DNA of 64,000 bases from an uncultured Bacteroidota bacterium (GTDB lineage Bacteria; Bacteroidota; Bacteroidia; Bacteroidales; GWA2-32-17), in the NCBI GenBank assembly GCA_903837285.1, contig CAILUD010000039.1, positions 1 to 64,000 on the forward strand. The letters are read 5' to 3'. The notes beneath the pieces are model-generated. The model saw only the letters and a list, made by a program, of their open reading frames with translations. It was not told the DNA's origin and searched no databases. The stretch's first letter is position 1, and each line of letters opens with the position of its first letter. The position numbers and the translations under genes are program-made. Below are positions 35,509-44,933 of the stretch, in pieces.

Positions 35509-36612
35509 ATGAATAAGAAAACCAAATATTTTCTAATAGCTTCAATAATAATTGTTGTTGGTTTATGTGTTTGGTTTCTTGGTAATATAATAGCATACAT
35601 ATTAATAGGACTAGTTTTGTCTTTAATATTACAGCCTGTTACACGGTTGTTAAACAAAATCAGAATTAAAAAATTTGTTTTACCGAAGTTTATAAGTGCA
35701 ATTATTACTTTGGTAGCTTTTTGGGCAGTTGTAATTTTGTTTTTCAGATTAATGATTCCGCTTATTGCTTCAGAAGCTCAGCAAATATCTTCTATAGATC
35801 CAAATAAAATTGTAGCAAACCTTGATCAACCGATTCAGCAGGTAACTAAAGTGTTATCGGATTTAAATATTTATACCAATAAGGAAAAAAGTTTAACCGA
35901 TGAGGTTGTAAATAAGATTATGGGAATAGTGAATTTTTCTGATTTCTCTGTCTTTTTTAGCTCTTTAGCAAGTACTTTGGGCAGTATTTTAGTTGCATTT
36001 TTTGCAATTACTTTTATCACTTTTTTCTTTTTATTGGACGACAGATTATTTATTAAACTTTTCTTAGCTTTTGCCACTGTTGAGTATGAATCAGAAGTCA
36101 AGCATGCTATATTGTCTATTAAAAAACTTTTGTTAAGATATTTTTTAGGAATTATTTTCGACATGTTTGTTGTGTTTGTTCTAACAACATTAGGCATGAC
36201 AATACTCGGTTTAGGTTTTGAACATGCTTTGGTGTTAGGGTTAGTAGGCGGATTATTTAATATTATTCCTTATGTAGGCCCAATTATTTCAATTTTATTT
36301 GGAATGTTAATTGGAATTTTAACAAATATTGATGCTAATTTCTATACTGAGGTTCTTCCGCTTTTAGAATGGATGTTTATAGTTTATGTTATTATAAATA
36401 TTCTAGATGCTACTTTAGTGCAGCCATTTATCTTTTCAAATAGTGTTAAGGCACATCCATTGGAAGTATTTCTTGTTATCTTATCAGCAGGTACTTTAGC
36501 TGGAATTCCTGGGATGATACTTGCTATACCTTCATATACAGTTATTAGGGTTATTGCAAAAGAATTTTTTTATAACTTTAAAATTGTTAAAAAATTAACT
36601 AAAAACATTTAA
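35509..36612 (+). CDS. AI-2E family transporter (PerM-like permease)
   Basis: A 367-residue inner-membrane protein with two N-terminal helices, a further helix, a soluble segment (IDPNKIVANLDQPIQQVTKVLSD) and then several C-terminal helices. Family motifs are LGLVGGLFNIIPYVGPIIS and LLRYFLGIIFDMFVVFVL, with HPLEVFLVILSAGTLAGIPGMILAIP near the end (cited by its core LSAGTLAGIPGMILAIP). TqsA-type members export autoinducer-2; others are sodium/proton-coupled efflux proteins of unknown substrate, so the name should not be read as proof of quorum sensing. TACTTTTAC just upstream (35488-35499 region) resembles a Bacteroidota -7 element. Confidence 0.9.
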   Translation: MNKKTKYFLIASIIIVVGLCVWFLGNIIAYILIGLVLSLILQPVTRLLNKIRIKKFVLPKFISAIITLVAFWAVVILFFRLMIPLIASEAQQISSIDPNKIVANLDQPIQQVTKVLSDLNIYTNKEKSLTDEVVNKIMGIVNFSDFSVFFSSLASTLGSILVAFFAITFITFFFLLDDRLFIKLFLAFATVEYESEVKHAILSIKKLLLRYFLGIIFDMFVVFVLTTLGMTILGLGFEHALVLGLVGGLFNIIPYVGPIISILFGMLIGILTNIDANFYTEVLPLLEWMFIVYVIINILDATLVQPFIFSNSVKAHPLEVFLVILSAGTLAGIPGMILAIPSYTVIRVIAKEFFYNFKIVKKLTKNI

Positions 36613-36663
36613 AATAAAAGAAATTAGCCAAAGCAAATTTTATATTTTTGCAGATATAGATTA

Positions 36664-37497
36664 ATGATTAAACACTTAATTATATTATCGTTTTTATTTT
36701 TTACTGTTTCAGATATTTTATTTGCACAAATTGAAGTAAATTTTGAATCAGATACTACTGTTATTTGCGAAGGAGGATCAATATCTTTTGCCGATTTATC
36801 TGTTAGTGATACTGTAAAAAACTGGCATTGGAATTTTGGAGATGGCGGAATTGATTCTATTAAGAATCCAACACACACCTATTTAATTTCAGGAGTTTAT
36901 TCGGTCTCATTAACCGCATCAGGTTCAAATGCAACTCAAACAAAAGTAAAAACAAATTATATTTTTGTGCGCAAATTTCCTACTGCTTCATTTAGTTTTA
37001 CAGATACAATGTTTCTTCCTTCTTATATTTTTTATTTTCATGGCACGGTGTTAAATAGAGATACATTACCTTATAAATATTATTGGAACTTTAATCAATC
37101 ATCATTTAATATTGGTGATAGTATTGCTGTTAATACTTTCCCGTCATTTGGGAGCTTTGTTGTAAGTTTAATTATTGAGGCTGGTAATGGTTGTCAGGAT
37201 ACAGTTTCAGACACTATTCAAGTTAATGATATTCTTGAAGTACCAAATGTCTTTTCGCCAAATGGAGATGGACAAAATGATGTTTTTATTGTAAAATCTA
37301 ATGGAGTAAATGATTTTGAATTAGTTGTTTTTAATAGATGGGGAGCAATTGTTTATACACAAACTGCAAAAAGATTACAATGGGATGGGCGCACATCAGC
37401 TGGAGTTCAAATACCTTTTGGGACTTATTTTTACCATATTACATCTCCTGATGTTAAGGGATATAAAAAATCCGGTGCATTACTTTTGGTTAAATAA
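36664..37497 (+). CDS. PKD-domain protein with gliding-motility-type (T9SS type B) C-terminal domain
   Basis: 277 residues. A signal peptide (to about residue 22, ILFAQ) is followed by an Ig/PKD domain with VICEGGSISFADLS, WHWNFGDGGIDSIKNPTHTY and GVYSVSLTASG; a second beta-sandwich; then the CHU_C sorting domain (FSPNGDGQNDVFIV, VVFNRWGAIVYT, WDGRTSAGVQIPFGTYFYH). It is a small version of the giant protein at 2634-7412 and is probably a surface protein exported by type IX secretion. The region before the ATG has TATATTTTTGC, a good match to the Bacteroidota -7 element. It is followed 11 bp later by a glycosyltransferase. Confidence 0.88.
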   Translation: MIKHLIILSFLFFTVSDILFAQIEVNFESDTTVICEGGSISFADLSVSDTVKNWHWNFGDGGIDSIKNPTHTYLISGVYSVSLTASGSNATQTKVKTNYIFVRKFPTASFSFTDTMFLPSYIFYFHGTVLNRDTLPYKYYWNFNQSSFNIGDSIAVNTFPSFGSFVVSLIIEAGNGCQDTVSDTIQVNDILEVPNVFSPNGDGQNDVFIVKSNGVNDFELVVFNRWGAIVYTQTAKRLQWDGRTSAGVQIPFGTYFYHITSPDVKGYKKSGALLLVK

Positions 37498-37508
37498 ATT
37501 TTATTGTT

Positions 37509-38537
37509 TTGAAGCGAATTATAATTAGCCGTACAGATAAAATCGGTGACGTTGTGCTTACCTTACCTCTTGCAGGCTATTTAAAAAGTATATTTCCAGA
37601 TTGTTTTATAATTTTTCTTGGAAGGAAATATACAAAACCGATTATAACAGCTTCTACTAATATAGACGAGTTTGCAGATTGGGATAACATAAGTGAACAT
37701 TCATTCTCCAGGCAAAAAAAAGTATTTGCATATTATAATGCTGATATTATAATACATGTTTACCCAAATGCTAAAATTGCAAAGCTTGCATGTTTTGTTA
37801 AAATTCCAATCAGAATAGGAACAAATAGAAGATTATATCATTGGTTTTACATAAATAAGCCTGTAACACTAAGCAGAAAAAAATCTGATTTACACGAAGC
37901 ACAACTAAATTTAAAACTTGCAGAGCCTTTAATAAATAATTTTATAGTTCCTGGCTTAAAAGAGATTCCCGATTTTTATGGTTTTTCAAGATTTGAAGTG
38001 TTAGAAAATAATATGCATTCAATTATTGAAAATAAGAAATTTAACATTATACTTCATCCAAAATCAAAAGGAAGTGCAAGGGAATGGGGGTTGGATAGAT
38101 ATTCTGAATTAATTAGAATTTTAAACCCTCAAAAATTTAATATAATTGTTGCCGGAACCGATGAAGAAGCTGCGCAAATGGAACAATTGCTTAAAATTTA
38201 CAGCAACAATATATTTGATGTTACCGGAAAGTTAACATTAAGTCAGTATATAAGTTTAATATATCATGCAGATGGTATTGTTGCATGCAGTACCGGGCCG
38301 TTGCATATTGCTTCGGCTATAGGTAAATATGCATTGGGTCTTTATGCTCCAATGAAACCGATATTTCCGCAGAGATGGGCACCAATTGGTAAAAAAGCTT
38401 CGTATTTTGTTCTTGATAAAAGTTGCGAGAAATGCAGAAAATCATTAAACTGCGAATGCATTAGAAGCATTACAGCAAATGAAGTTGCAAATCGTTTAGA
38501 ACAATGTTATAACGAAAAATTCGGTTTACTCAATTGA
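37509..38537 (+). CDS. Glycosyltransferase family 9 (heptosyltransferase-like)
   Basis: 342 residues from a TTG at 37509, giving MKRIIISRTDKIGDVVLTLPLAGYLK, the typical N-terminal motif (R-x-D-x-I-G-D-V-V-L-x-x-P); no ATG fits better. The C-terminal half has NIILHPKSKGSAREWGLDRY and the donor-site motif CSTGPLHIASAIGKYALGLYAP. GT9 enzymes add heptose or related sugars to lipopolysaccharide core or O-antigen. A C-terminal Cys cluster (SCEKCRKSLNCECI) is a known accessory of GT9 proteins in this phylum, perhaps metal-binding. Its last 12 bp overlap the convergent lipoprotein gene. Confidence 0.92.
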   Translation: MKRIIISRTDKIGDVVLTLPLAGYLKSIFPDCFIIFLGRKYTKPIITASTNIDEFADWDNISEHSFSRQKKVFAYYNADIIIHVYPNAKIAKLACFVKIPIRIGTNRRLYHWFYINKPVTLSRKKSDLHEAQLNLKLAEPLINNFIVPGLKEIPDFYGFSRFEVLENNMHSIIENKKFNIILHPKSKGSAREWGLDRYSELIRILNPQKFNIIVAGTDEEAAQMEQLLKIYSNNIFDVTGKLTLSQYISLIYHADGIVACSTGPLHIASAIGKYALGLYAPMKPIFPQRWAPIGKKASYFVLDKSCEKCRKSLNCECIRSITANEVANRLEQCYNEKFGLLN

Positions 38538-39041
38538 GAATTCAAAGTCGTCAACAAAGAACATAAGTTTATTTGGATTCCATATGTACACACCTAGTTC
38601 TGTGTCTGGAGTAATATTTTTGGGAAGATCAAAAGTTGCTATTACTTCTGTCCATTCATTAGCTTTTTTAATAACTGGCTTAAAGTCAAAGTTCTTCCAT
38701 CCAAGTTTTTCTCCGTTAATTATTGGGTCGCAAACAATAGAAGCTTCAAGGTTTGGTGTTGTAGAATAAACCCAACATTTAACTGTAACTTTTTTTGGAG
38801 TTTTATCTGTAAGGTCTTTCACTTTTGGGTTTAATCCAATGCCAAATTGAAAAAGCGTATCCAATTTTGATGCATAATATCCGGTATGGGCAGTTCCTTT
38901 GGTTATAGTATTTATGTTCATCCAGAAATTAGCAGCATCCATATTATTAGAAGTGCTAAATAATGCATTGCTTGTTTCTTCTTTTTTACCGCAACCGAAT
39001 AAAATAACACAAGTAAAAATAAATAAAATATATTTTTTCAT
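38526..39041 (-). CDS. Lipoprotein with single jelly-roll-like domain
   Basis: 171 residues from the ATG at 39039-39041; an ATG eight codons upstream is possible but the lipoprotein signal (MKKYILFIFTCVILFGC) begins here. The mature protein is one beta-sandwich (SKLDTLFQFGIGLNPKVKDL, VTVKCWVYSTTP, VIKKANEWTEVIATFDLP, VYIWNPNKLMFFVDDFEFSIE). The final strand pattern matches the last part of the 809-residue membrane protein at 7518-9947 (YVWNF...FVIDDYEVSIF), so both carry the same type of carbohydrate-binding-like module. Function unknown. It overlaps the convergent GT9 gene by 12 bp. Confidence 0.72.
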   Translation of the reverse strand: MKKYILFIFTCVILFGCGKKEETSNALFSTSNNMDAANFWMNINTITKGTAHTGYYASKLDTLFQFGIGLNPKVKDLTDKTPKKVTVKCWVYSTTPNLEASIVCDPIINGEKLGWKNFDFKPVIKKANEWTEVIATFDLPKNITPDTELGVYIWNPNKLMFFVDDFEFSIE

Positions 39042-39105
39042 AATAAAGAGATTATTTTTTTTCAAAATTATAAAACATTTTTTAAATTTCTAACATTAAT
39101 AAAAT

Positions 39106-42100
39106 TTATTGACCTTCTTCTTTGTTTTTATTTTCACCTTCTGTTTCTTCCTGGTCATTTATTACTTCATTTTCTTTTAAAGCACGCATTCTTTTTAAGA
39201 ATTTATTTTTCACAGTAGGAGCTGCCGGATAGTAAGAATAAGGTTTTTGTCCTTTGTCTGCATCTACTTTTCGTTGATCGGGTTTTAAAGTTTTTATAAC
39301 AGTGTTAAATTCCTCGTTGCTCGAAACAACTTGCATAACTCCTCGGGCATAAGCAAAGTAGTACCATACATTATCATTTAATTCGAAATATAAAGAAAAC
39401 ATATCGCCACTTCGTTTTTTAATTATTTCCAGGTAACCAGGAATTATTTTGTTTACATATTCTTTACCAATACTACCAACTCCAAGAAGAGTATCGGCAA
39501 TGTATGATTTAGTAATAGTGTTCCAATTTAATTTTAAATCGGTAAACATAATTGTATGCTCAAGTTCTTTTGGCATTTTTTTAAATTTACCCAAGCTATA
39601 TTCAGAAATTAGATCGTTAGCTTTTTCGCGACCAAGAATTTCTGCAATACCTTTTTCAAAAACTTTTCTCGATAAATCTATTGGTTCTAAACCGCTATAT
39701 GAATTTAAATCTTTTGTAAATAACTCCATACATTTCCCGTCAATAAAGAAATCTAAACCCAATAATAAATCAAGATAGACATCAGATTTAATTAAATCTT
39801 CGTTAATGTTACCTACAGAGGAAATTGATGCCTGACCAAAATCAACTCCTAAATCAAGTTTACCTTCTCCGTATAAATTACATGCAGAACGGTGAATACT
39901 CAAGTAGTCGCCAGGAAGATTAAACTCAACCAGTTTTTCTTTGCTAGATATCTTGTATTTGCTATCAGTTTTGTCAAATGTTAAGAATCCTTTGGCCTTA
40001 AAAATTGCGATGTCACTATAGTTTTTACGCTTTGTTAAAAATGCAGGATAAATATGTGTTGAGTCATTTGTTATATAAAATCCGTTATACATTTTATTGT
40101 TGTTAATTTCTTTAAGCGAATCTCCAATAGGAATGTATATTTCATTTGGATCTATTGATGACATAAAGTTTATCCAATACCTTGATAAATTCTGGCATTC
40201 GTGAGAAATTTTAGTAGATCCATTAAAAACAAGAAATTGTTCGTTTGCAACAAGTAACACTTCACCTGTAAAACCAAAATTAGGGCTAAGCATAAAGTTT
40301 TCTGTAATACCAATTTTACCTTTTGCATAAGTTTGATATGTAGAGTCCACACTAACAACATCAAGCTTTATAACTTGTTTTATTTTTGTTTCGTCAAAAT
40401 AATCATATAATCCTGATGAAGAGTAGTTTTTGCGACCATAAATATTTGTGGTTGCTCCATAAATTGAATGATATCTATTTGTGTTGTTTGCAATAATTTT
40501 TGACTCTTTTAAAGTTTGCATTACTGCTTGTTTTTCAATTACAATTTTGCCATCTCCAGGGTAAATTGTTGCATCGGCTACTCTAATAAATTTAACTTCA
40601 TTAGCTGCAATAATGTATTTTCTTAGATTATATTTTGCAGAAGGGGCAACAAAAGTTAATGAATCTTGATTTGGGTGAATAGAAATAAATTGCGATCCCT
40701 TTAATTGAACATCTTCTAGTTCGGTTGGACTCAAATTAGCGTTATTTTCAGGTAGGGTATTAAGGGCTTTTTTACTTGCACTCATTTCAATTTCATCTTT
40801 ATCCATAAACCAGGTAAACTGATCCATGAAACATATATATTGATTTTTTGGAAATTCAACAAAAGAAGCTTCTCCATTTGATTGAAAATCTCCTTTTCGT
40901 TCTTTAAAATCTATATGTGAGTTTACATTAGTTGTTTTAAATGCAAAATCATTCATGTCGGCTGTTTTTAAATTGAAGTTTGAGGTATCTGCATCAACAA
41001 TATGCTCTTTAAAATTAAACATTGTTGAAGTTAGCTGAGCTGTTGAAAACTCAAGCTTACCCCAACCTGATAAACCTGTTGGCTCAATTTGTAAAGTACC
41101 AGTAAAAGTTGCACCACCATCATACATTTGAAATGGTTTTGTTGTGTTGGATATAAACATTCTGTCGTTATTTGGCATCCAGTGAACATAAATGTTTTCA
41201 CCTTTTACTGAAGCAAATTCAACACCTTTGGCTTGCTTTTCAATTTCAAAAGTTTTAGCAGTGGTATTCATAGAATCAGGAAAGAATAGAAAATTATCTG
41301 AATTCGCTTTTGCAGTTAAAAATTTGAGTTCTCCATCACCTCTTAACCCTTTGTTACTAAGAAAAATCTCTTTTTTGTAATTTCCTTTCCCACCATATGC
41401 TTGAAAACCGTCAGTTGGCGTATTCCTTTTGAAACCCAGAGAGTAGTCAGGCTGAACACTAATTGTTTCGTCAAATGGTGGAAAAATACCAGCAGAAACA
41501 AAGTGACCTTTAAACAGTAAATTCTTTTTTGTTAAGATTCCAATACTGTCAATGGAATATGGATATATTTGAAAATAAAAATTATCTCTTTTATATACTC
41601 CAGTCTGTATTGACTGACTATCATAAAAAACATAAGAATCTTTTTTGCTGTTAAAAACAGGAAATTTTGGAAACTTTTTAATTCCTGATTTGTTAGTAAT
41701 ATCATCTATTAATAATTCTCCGGTTGAGTTTTCTATTATGCTTATCAAATCCTTATCAACGGGTGCTCCGTATTGGTCAAGCTCGTCAATACGAACTCGC
41801 ATTTTTATTGTTTTAACATCAGTTAAGTTAATTTTAAAACTATTATAACTGAATGAGAAATTAGATCCTATAAATAAAAATAAACCTGCTCTTACTTTTC
41901 CATCAAAAACAAAATCACGATTCTTTTTAATTGTAATTTCCTGATCTTTTGGAAAAATAGCCACGCTCTGGGAATCGGAAAGATAAATTTCCTGAACACC
42001 TTTCATTTTTAAATTAAAATCGAGGAGGCTAAGCATTGCATTGTTATCGTTTTCCTCAACAGTTGAAAGAAAGCTAATTGCGTCATAATCTCGTTGACCA

Positions 42101-43677
42101 ACACTGCATTTTAAATAATTGAAAGTTTTTTCTACTACTGTTACATCACCTGATTGTATAGAGTATGATATAAACCCTTTAAATGCTAAACTTAAGAGGT
42201 ATTGTTTTGTCGCAGGCATTGATGCTTTTATAAAATCTGCAAATTGAGTGTCGGTAAATTTTCTGGAATTTATTTTTTTGCTGAAATTCTTTAAATTTTG
42301 AAGAGGATTAACTAAATCCATTCCTTGTAATTCTAGAAATTTATTTCTACTAAAAAAATCAACGGATTCGAATTTTGCTATTTTGTTAGTTGTTTTAGGT
42401 ATTGGTTTAAAATTAATTTTTGGGTCTCCAATTTTCCATGTTAAATAAGGAAAGTCGAGTTCTAGATTATGGTAAGTATCGAAATATGGACTTCTTGACA
42501 TGCCTTCATCATTTCTGATTAACGATACTTCTTTGCGTTCTGAACTATATTTAAATAAAAGGCCTGGATGAAAAATAGAATCTGTGTCTAATCTAAATGT
42601 AATAGAAGCATTCTGCCCAATAATTCCATCTGTATTAAATACAAATGTTTTTGTTGCTGCTATAAAAAATAATGTGTCGTTTCTTAAAATTTTAATCATA
42701 GCAAGATCTTCATCGGTACCTTCACCAATAAATTTGGCTCCCTTCATAGTAAAACCGCCATCGTAGTTCATTCCGGGATAAATGTTATTTATTTTATATC
42801 TTTTGGAATATGAAATAAATTGCGGATAATTGGCATTTGTAGAATCTGCATCTGCCATTACTTTTTCACGTAATTTTCCTAACAATGGATCTTTAAAATA
42901 TCTTGTATTCACAAAAACAACAGAGTCGGCTTCAAATGCAGATTTTGTTAAATCAATGCTGTAGTTTTGAAAATTTGCATAAACTTCACTTTCTTTAAAG
43001 CCAGCTCTTTCCCAGTTTAATTTGCCGCCCTGACCTTGCCATTTTCTGGTTAATGCATTAAAAATTCCCTGTGTATTATAAATATTTGTGCTATCTTTTT
43101 TTGCATAACAGGTTAAATCTGATTGACCAATAGAAACAATAATATTTTCTCCATCAAAATAGAATTTTATATCCTTAGAGTTTGTTTTCCATTTTGTTGT
43201 GAGTGACTTGTACATATTCCCTTTGCCAATTAATCCTGCCGAATTTTCTAGAAATAAATCTATCGCGTTAAGTGTTATAGTTTTCTTTTGACACAAAAAC
43301 ACAAGACCTTTTTCCCAGTTTTCGTAACTTGATTTTGGGTGGTTAGTATTGCTAAAAGCAATCAGACTTTGTAAATATTCCTGAAAATGCGGAAATGCTA
43401 AAGCTCGTTTTTTTAGTAATTCGTTTGATGTTTGAATTATGTTTTTCTTTTCATTTTCATTAAAATATGCTCCGTTAAATGATAATGTAAAAATCTCCAT
43501 TAAATCTTTGCCTTCTTTTTTATCTTTTGCTTCAAGTAAATCTTTCATATCTGCAAGATAACCTGGGAAGTCGCTTCTGAAATTTTTTAATTGCTGAGCA
43601 TTAACTTTATTTATATTAAAAAGTAAGCCGGCAATAAATAAAATAAAAAATATTTTCTGCATGTTATTAAATTTCAT
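39106..43677 (-). CDS. Very large exported protein of unknown function, downstream of prmA
   Basis: 1523 residues from the ATG at 43675-43677 (a second ATG is five codons further); the open frame upstream overlaps prmA and is not used. A signal peptide (MQKIFFILFIAGLLFNINKVNA) precedes QQLKNF. I recognise no established domain. The first 350 residues are probably helical, then comes about 1000 residues of beta-rich sequence with recurring words such as G.G.L.F.T...S..F.F, Y..D...F...D.I.I.., resembling OstA/LptA- or LptD-like stacked strands, and a helical, highly charged tail (DQEETEGENKNKEEGQ). It begins one base after the prmA stop codon, so the two are translationally coupled. Confidence 0.75.
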   Translation of the reverse strand: MKFNNMQKIFFILFIAGLLFNINKVNAQQLKNFRSDFPGYLADMKDLLEAKDKKEGKDLMEIFTLSFNGAYFNENEKKNIIQTSNELLKKRALAFPHFQEYLQSLIAFSNTNHPKSSYENWEKGLVFLCQKKTITLNAIDLFLENSAGLIGKGNMYKSLTTKWKTNSKDIKFYFDGENIIVSIGQSDLTCYAKKDSTNIYNTQGIFNALTRKWQGQGGKLNWERAGFKESEVYANFQNYSIDLTKSAFEADSVVFVNTRYFKDPLLGKLREKVMADADSTNANYPQFISYSKRYKINNIYPGMNYDGGFTMKGAKFIGEGTDEDLAMIKILRNDTLFFIAATKTFVFNTDGIIGQNASITFRLDTDSIFHPGLLFKYSSERKEVSLIRNDEGMSRSPYFDTYHNLELDFPYLTWKIGDPKINFKPIPKTTNKIAKFESVDFFSRNKFLELQGMDLVNPLQNLKNFSKKINSRKFTDTQFADFIKASMPATKQYLLSLAFKGFISYSIQSGDVTVVEKTFNYLKCSVGQRDYDAISFLSTVEENDNNAMLSLLDFNLKMKGVQEIYLSDSQSVAIFPKDQEITIKKNRDFVFDGKVRAGLFLFIGSNFSFSYNSFKINLTDVKTIKMRVRIDELDQYGAPVDKDLISIIENSTGELLIDDITNKSGIKKFPKFPVFNSKKDSYVFYDSQSIQTGVYKRDNFYFQIYPYSIDSIGILTKKNLLFKGHFVSAGIFPPFDETISVQPDYSLGFKRNTPTDGFQAYGGKGNYKKEIFLSNKGLRGDGELKFLTAKANSDNFLFFPDSMNTTAKTFEIEKQAKGVEFASVKGENIYVHWMPNNDRMFISNTTKPFQMYDGGATFTGTLQIEPTGLSGWGKLEFSTAQLTSTMFNFKEHIVDADTSNFNLKTADMNDFAFKTTNVNSHIDFKERKGDFQSNGEASFVEFPKNQYICFMDQFTWFMDKDEIEMSASKKALNTLPENNANLSPTELEDVQLKGSQFISIHPNQDSLTFVAPSAKYNLRKYIIAANEVKFIRVADATIYPGDGKIVIEKQAVMQTLKESKIIANNTNRYHSIYGATTNIYGRKNYSSSGLYDYFDETKIKQVIKLDVVSVDSTYQTYAKGKIGITENFMLSPNFGFTGEVLLVANEQFLVFNGSTKISHECQNLSRYWINFMSSIDPNEIYIPIGDSLKEINNNKMYNGFYITNDSTHIYPAFLTKRKNYSDIAIFKAKGFLTFDKTDSKYKISSKEKLVEFNLPGDYLSIHRSACNLYGEGKLDLGVDFGQASISSVGNINEDLIKSDVYLDLLLGLDFFIDGKCMELFTKDLNSYSGLEPIDLSRKVFEKGIAEILGREKANDLISEYSLGKFKKMPKELEHTIMFTDLKLNWNTITKSYIADTLLGVGSIGKEYVNKIIPGYLEIIKKRSGDMFSLYFELNDNVWYYFAYARGVMQVVSSNEEFNTVIKTLKPDQRKVDADKGQKPYSYYPAAPTVKNKFLKRMRALKENEVINDQEETEGENKNKEEGQ

Positions 43678-43678
43678 T

Positions 43679-44515
43679 TTATGATTTTTCAAATATGGCT
43701 GCAACCCAATTATTTTTAGTAACGACTTTTGCAGGTAATAATTTAAACACTTCAGCTTTTTTCCAAAGAATTTCAATATCTGATTGTAAAAAGCCACTAA
43801 TAACAAGATTGCTATTTTTATTTAGATGTTTAAAATATGTGCCAATATCTTCTAGTAAAACATTTCTGTTAATATTTGCCAAAATAATATCATAGTTTTC
43901 GTTAGGTATTTCAGTGGCTGTTCCTTTTATAACTTCAATATTTGTGCAATTATTCTTTTTTGAATTTTCAATTGTGTTTTCGTATGCCCATTCATCAAAA
44001 TCAATGGCAGTAATTTTTTTTGCCTTTTTTAATGAAGTAATAATTGCTAATATTCCAGTACCACAACCCATATCAAGAATAGTTTTATTTGCAATATCCA
44101 TTTCTAGAATTAGTTCAACCATTAATGAAGTTGTTGAATGATGACCAGTGCCAAACGACATTTTTGGTTCAATAACTATTTCAAATTCTGTTTTTGGAGT
44201 GTTTAGATGAAATGGAGCTCTTATTAAACAACGTTCTGAAATAATGGTAAAAGGATAAGATTTTTCCCATTCTTCGTTCCAGTTTTTTTCGGGCAAAGTG
44301 TTAATTATTGTTTCAACTGTAAAAATGTTTTGAATGGAATTACAAATACTTTGTAAATTTTCTACTGAAAATAAATTTTCTTGTATGTATGCTTTTAATT
44401 CATTTTCGGTTTGCCAAAAGGAATCGTATTCATTTTCGCTTAAGATTGCAATTAGTAGGTCCTCATTTTCTTGTGAATAAGGTTCTATAATAAAGGATAC
44501 TTCTATATATTTCAT
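43679..44515 (-). CDS. prmA: Ribosomal protein L11 methyltransferase
   Basis: SAM-dependent enzyme that trimethylates ribosomal protein L11. 278 residues. The N-terminal substrate-binding lobe (about residues 1-60) ends at LPEKNWNEEWEKSYPF; the catalytic domain starts MSFGTGHHSTTSLMVEL, then TILDMGCGTGILAIITSLKKAK (motif I), AIDFDEWAYENTIEN and YDIILANINRNVLLE (the NINRN motif of PrmA). The gene is short by comparison with E. coli PrmA (293) but complete. Downstream, one base away, is the giant exported protein. Confidence 0.95.
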   Translation of the reverse strand: MKYIEVSFIIEPYSQENEDLLIAILSENEYDSFWQTENELKAYIQENLFSVENLQSICNSIQNIFTVETIINTLPEKNWNEEWEKSYPFTIISERCLIRAPFHLNTPKTEFEIVIEPKMSFGTGHHSTTSLMVELILEMDIANKTILDMGCGTGILAIITSLKKAKKITAIDFDEWAYENTIENSKKNNCTNIEVIKGTATEIPNENYDIILANINRNVLLEDIGTYFKHLNKNSNLVISGFLQSDIEILWKKAEVFKLLPAKVVTKNNWVAAIFEKS

Positions 44516-44674
44516 TTGTTATTTATTCTGCGTGCATAAAGGTAAAAATAAATAAAGTAAAGTAATCTGTAACTTTTAAACATCCTTTTTATAAAATTAC
44601 TCGTCTTTAAAATAATTCTGTAAAAAATTATAGAATTAAAAAAAATACTACTTTTAAAACTTAAACCGAATAAA

Positions 44675-44929
44675 GTGAAAACCATCTCATTTAATGAATT
44701 AAGACGCATAAAAGACCGCTTGCCAAACGGAAGTATGCAAATAATAGCCACTGCTCTTGATATTAGCTTAGAGACTGTTCGTAACTATTTTGGTGGAACC
44801 GATTATGAAAAAGGAGAGATAGTCGGTATTCATACTGAAAAAGGTCCAGATGGAGGAATAGTTCTTTTGGATGATACTACTATTTTAGAACTAGCAATGA
44901 AAATTCTTAAAGAAAATAATTTAAATTAA
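44675..44929 (+). CDS. Small helix-turn-helix-like protein
   Basis: 84 residues from a GTG at 44675 (MKTISFNELRRIKDRLP). The middle (MQIIATALDISLETVRNYFGG) looks like a helix-turn-helix, and the second half is a compact GG-rich segment (GPDGGIVLLDDTTILELAMKIL). I know this as a conserved short protein of this phylum without a known job. It lies 4 bp before the GTG start of cysE on the same strand, so cotranscription is probable and a link to sulfur or cysteine metabolism is possible but unproven. No ATG alternative is available. Confidence 0.72.
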   Translation: MKTISFNELRRIKDRLPNGSMQIIATALDISLETVRNYFGGTDYEKGEIVGIHTEKGPDGGIVLLDDTTILELAMKILKENNLN

Positions 44930-44933
44930 AGTT

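Noticed and set aside
30007-39041. A capsule or O-antigen gene cluster
   Set aside because: Only scattered glycan genes (sugar transferase, Gfo/Idh, GT9) are present, without flippase, polymerase or further transferases.
43678-43806. 43-codon upstream extension of the 1523-residue exported protein
   Set aside because: It lies inside the prmA coding region and would bury the signal peptide.
44512-44751. 79-codon minus-strand frame between prmA and the small HTH-like gene
   Set aside because: It overlaps both neighbours' start regions and has a hydrophobic, low-complexity translation with no family features.
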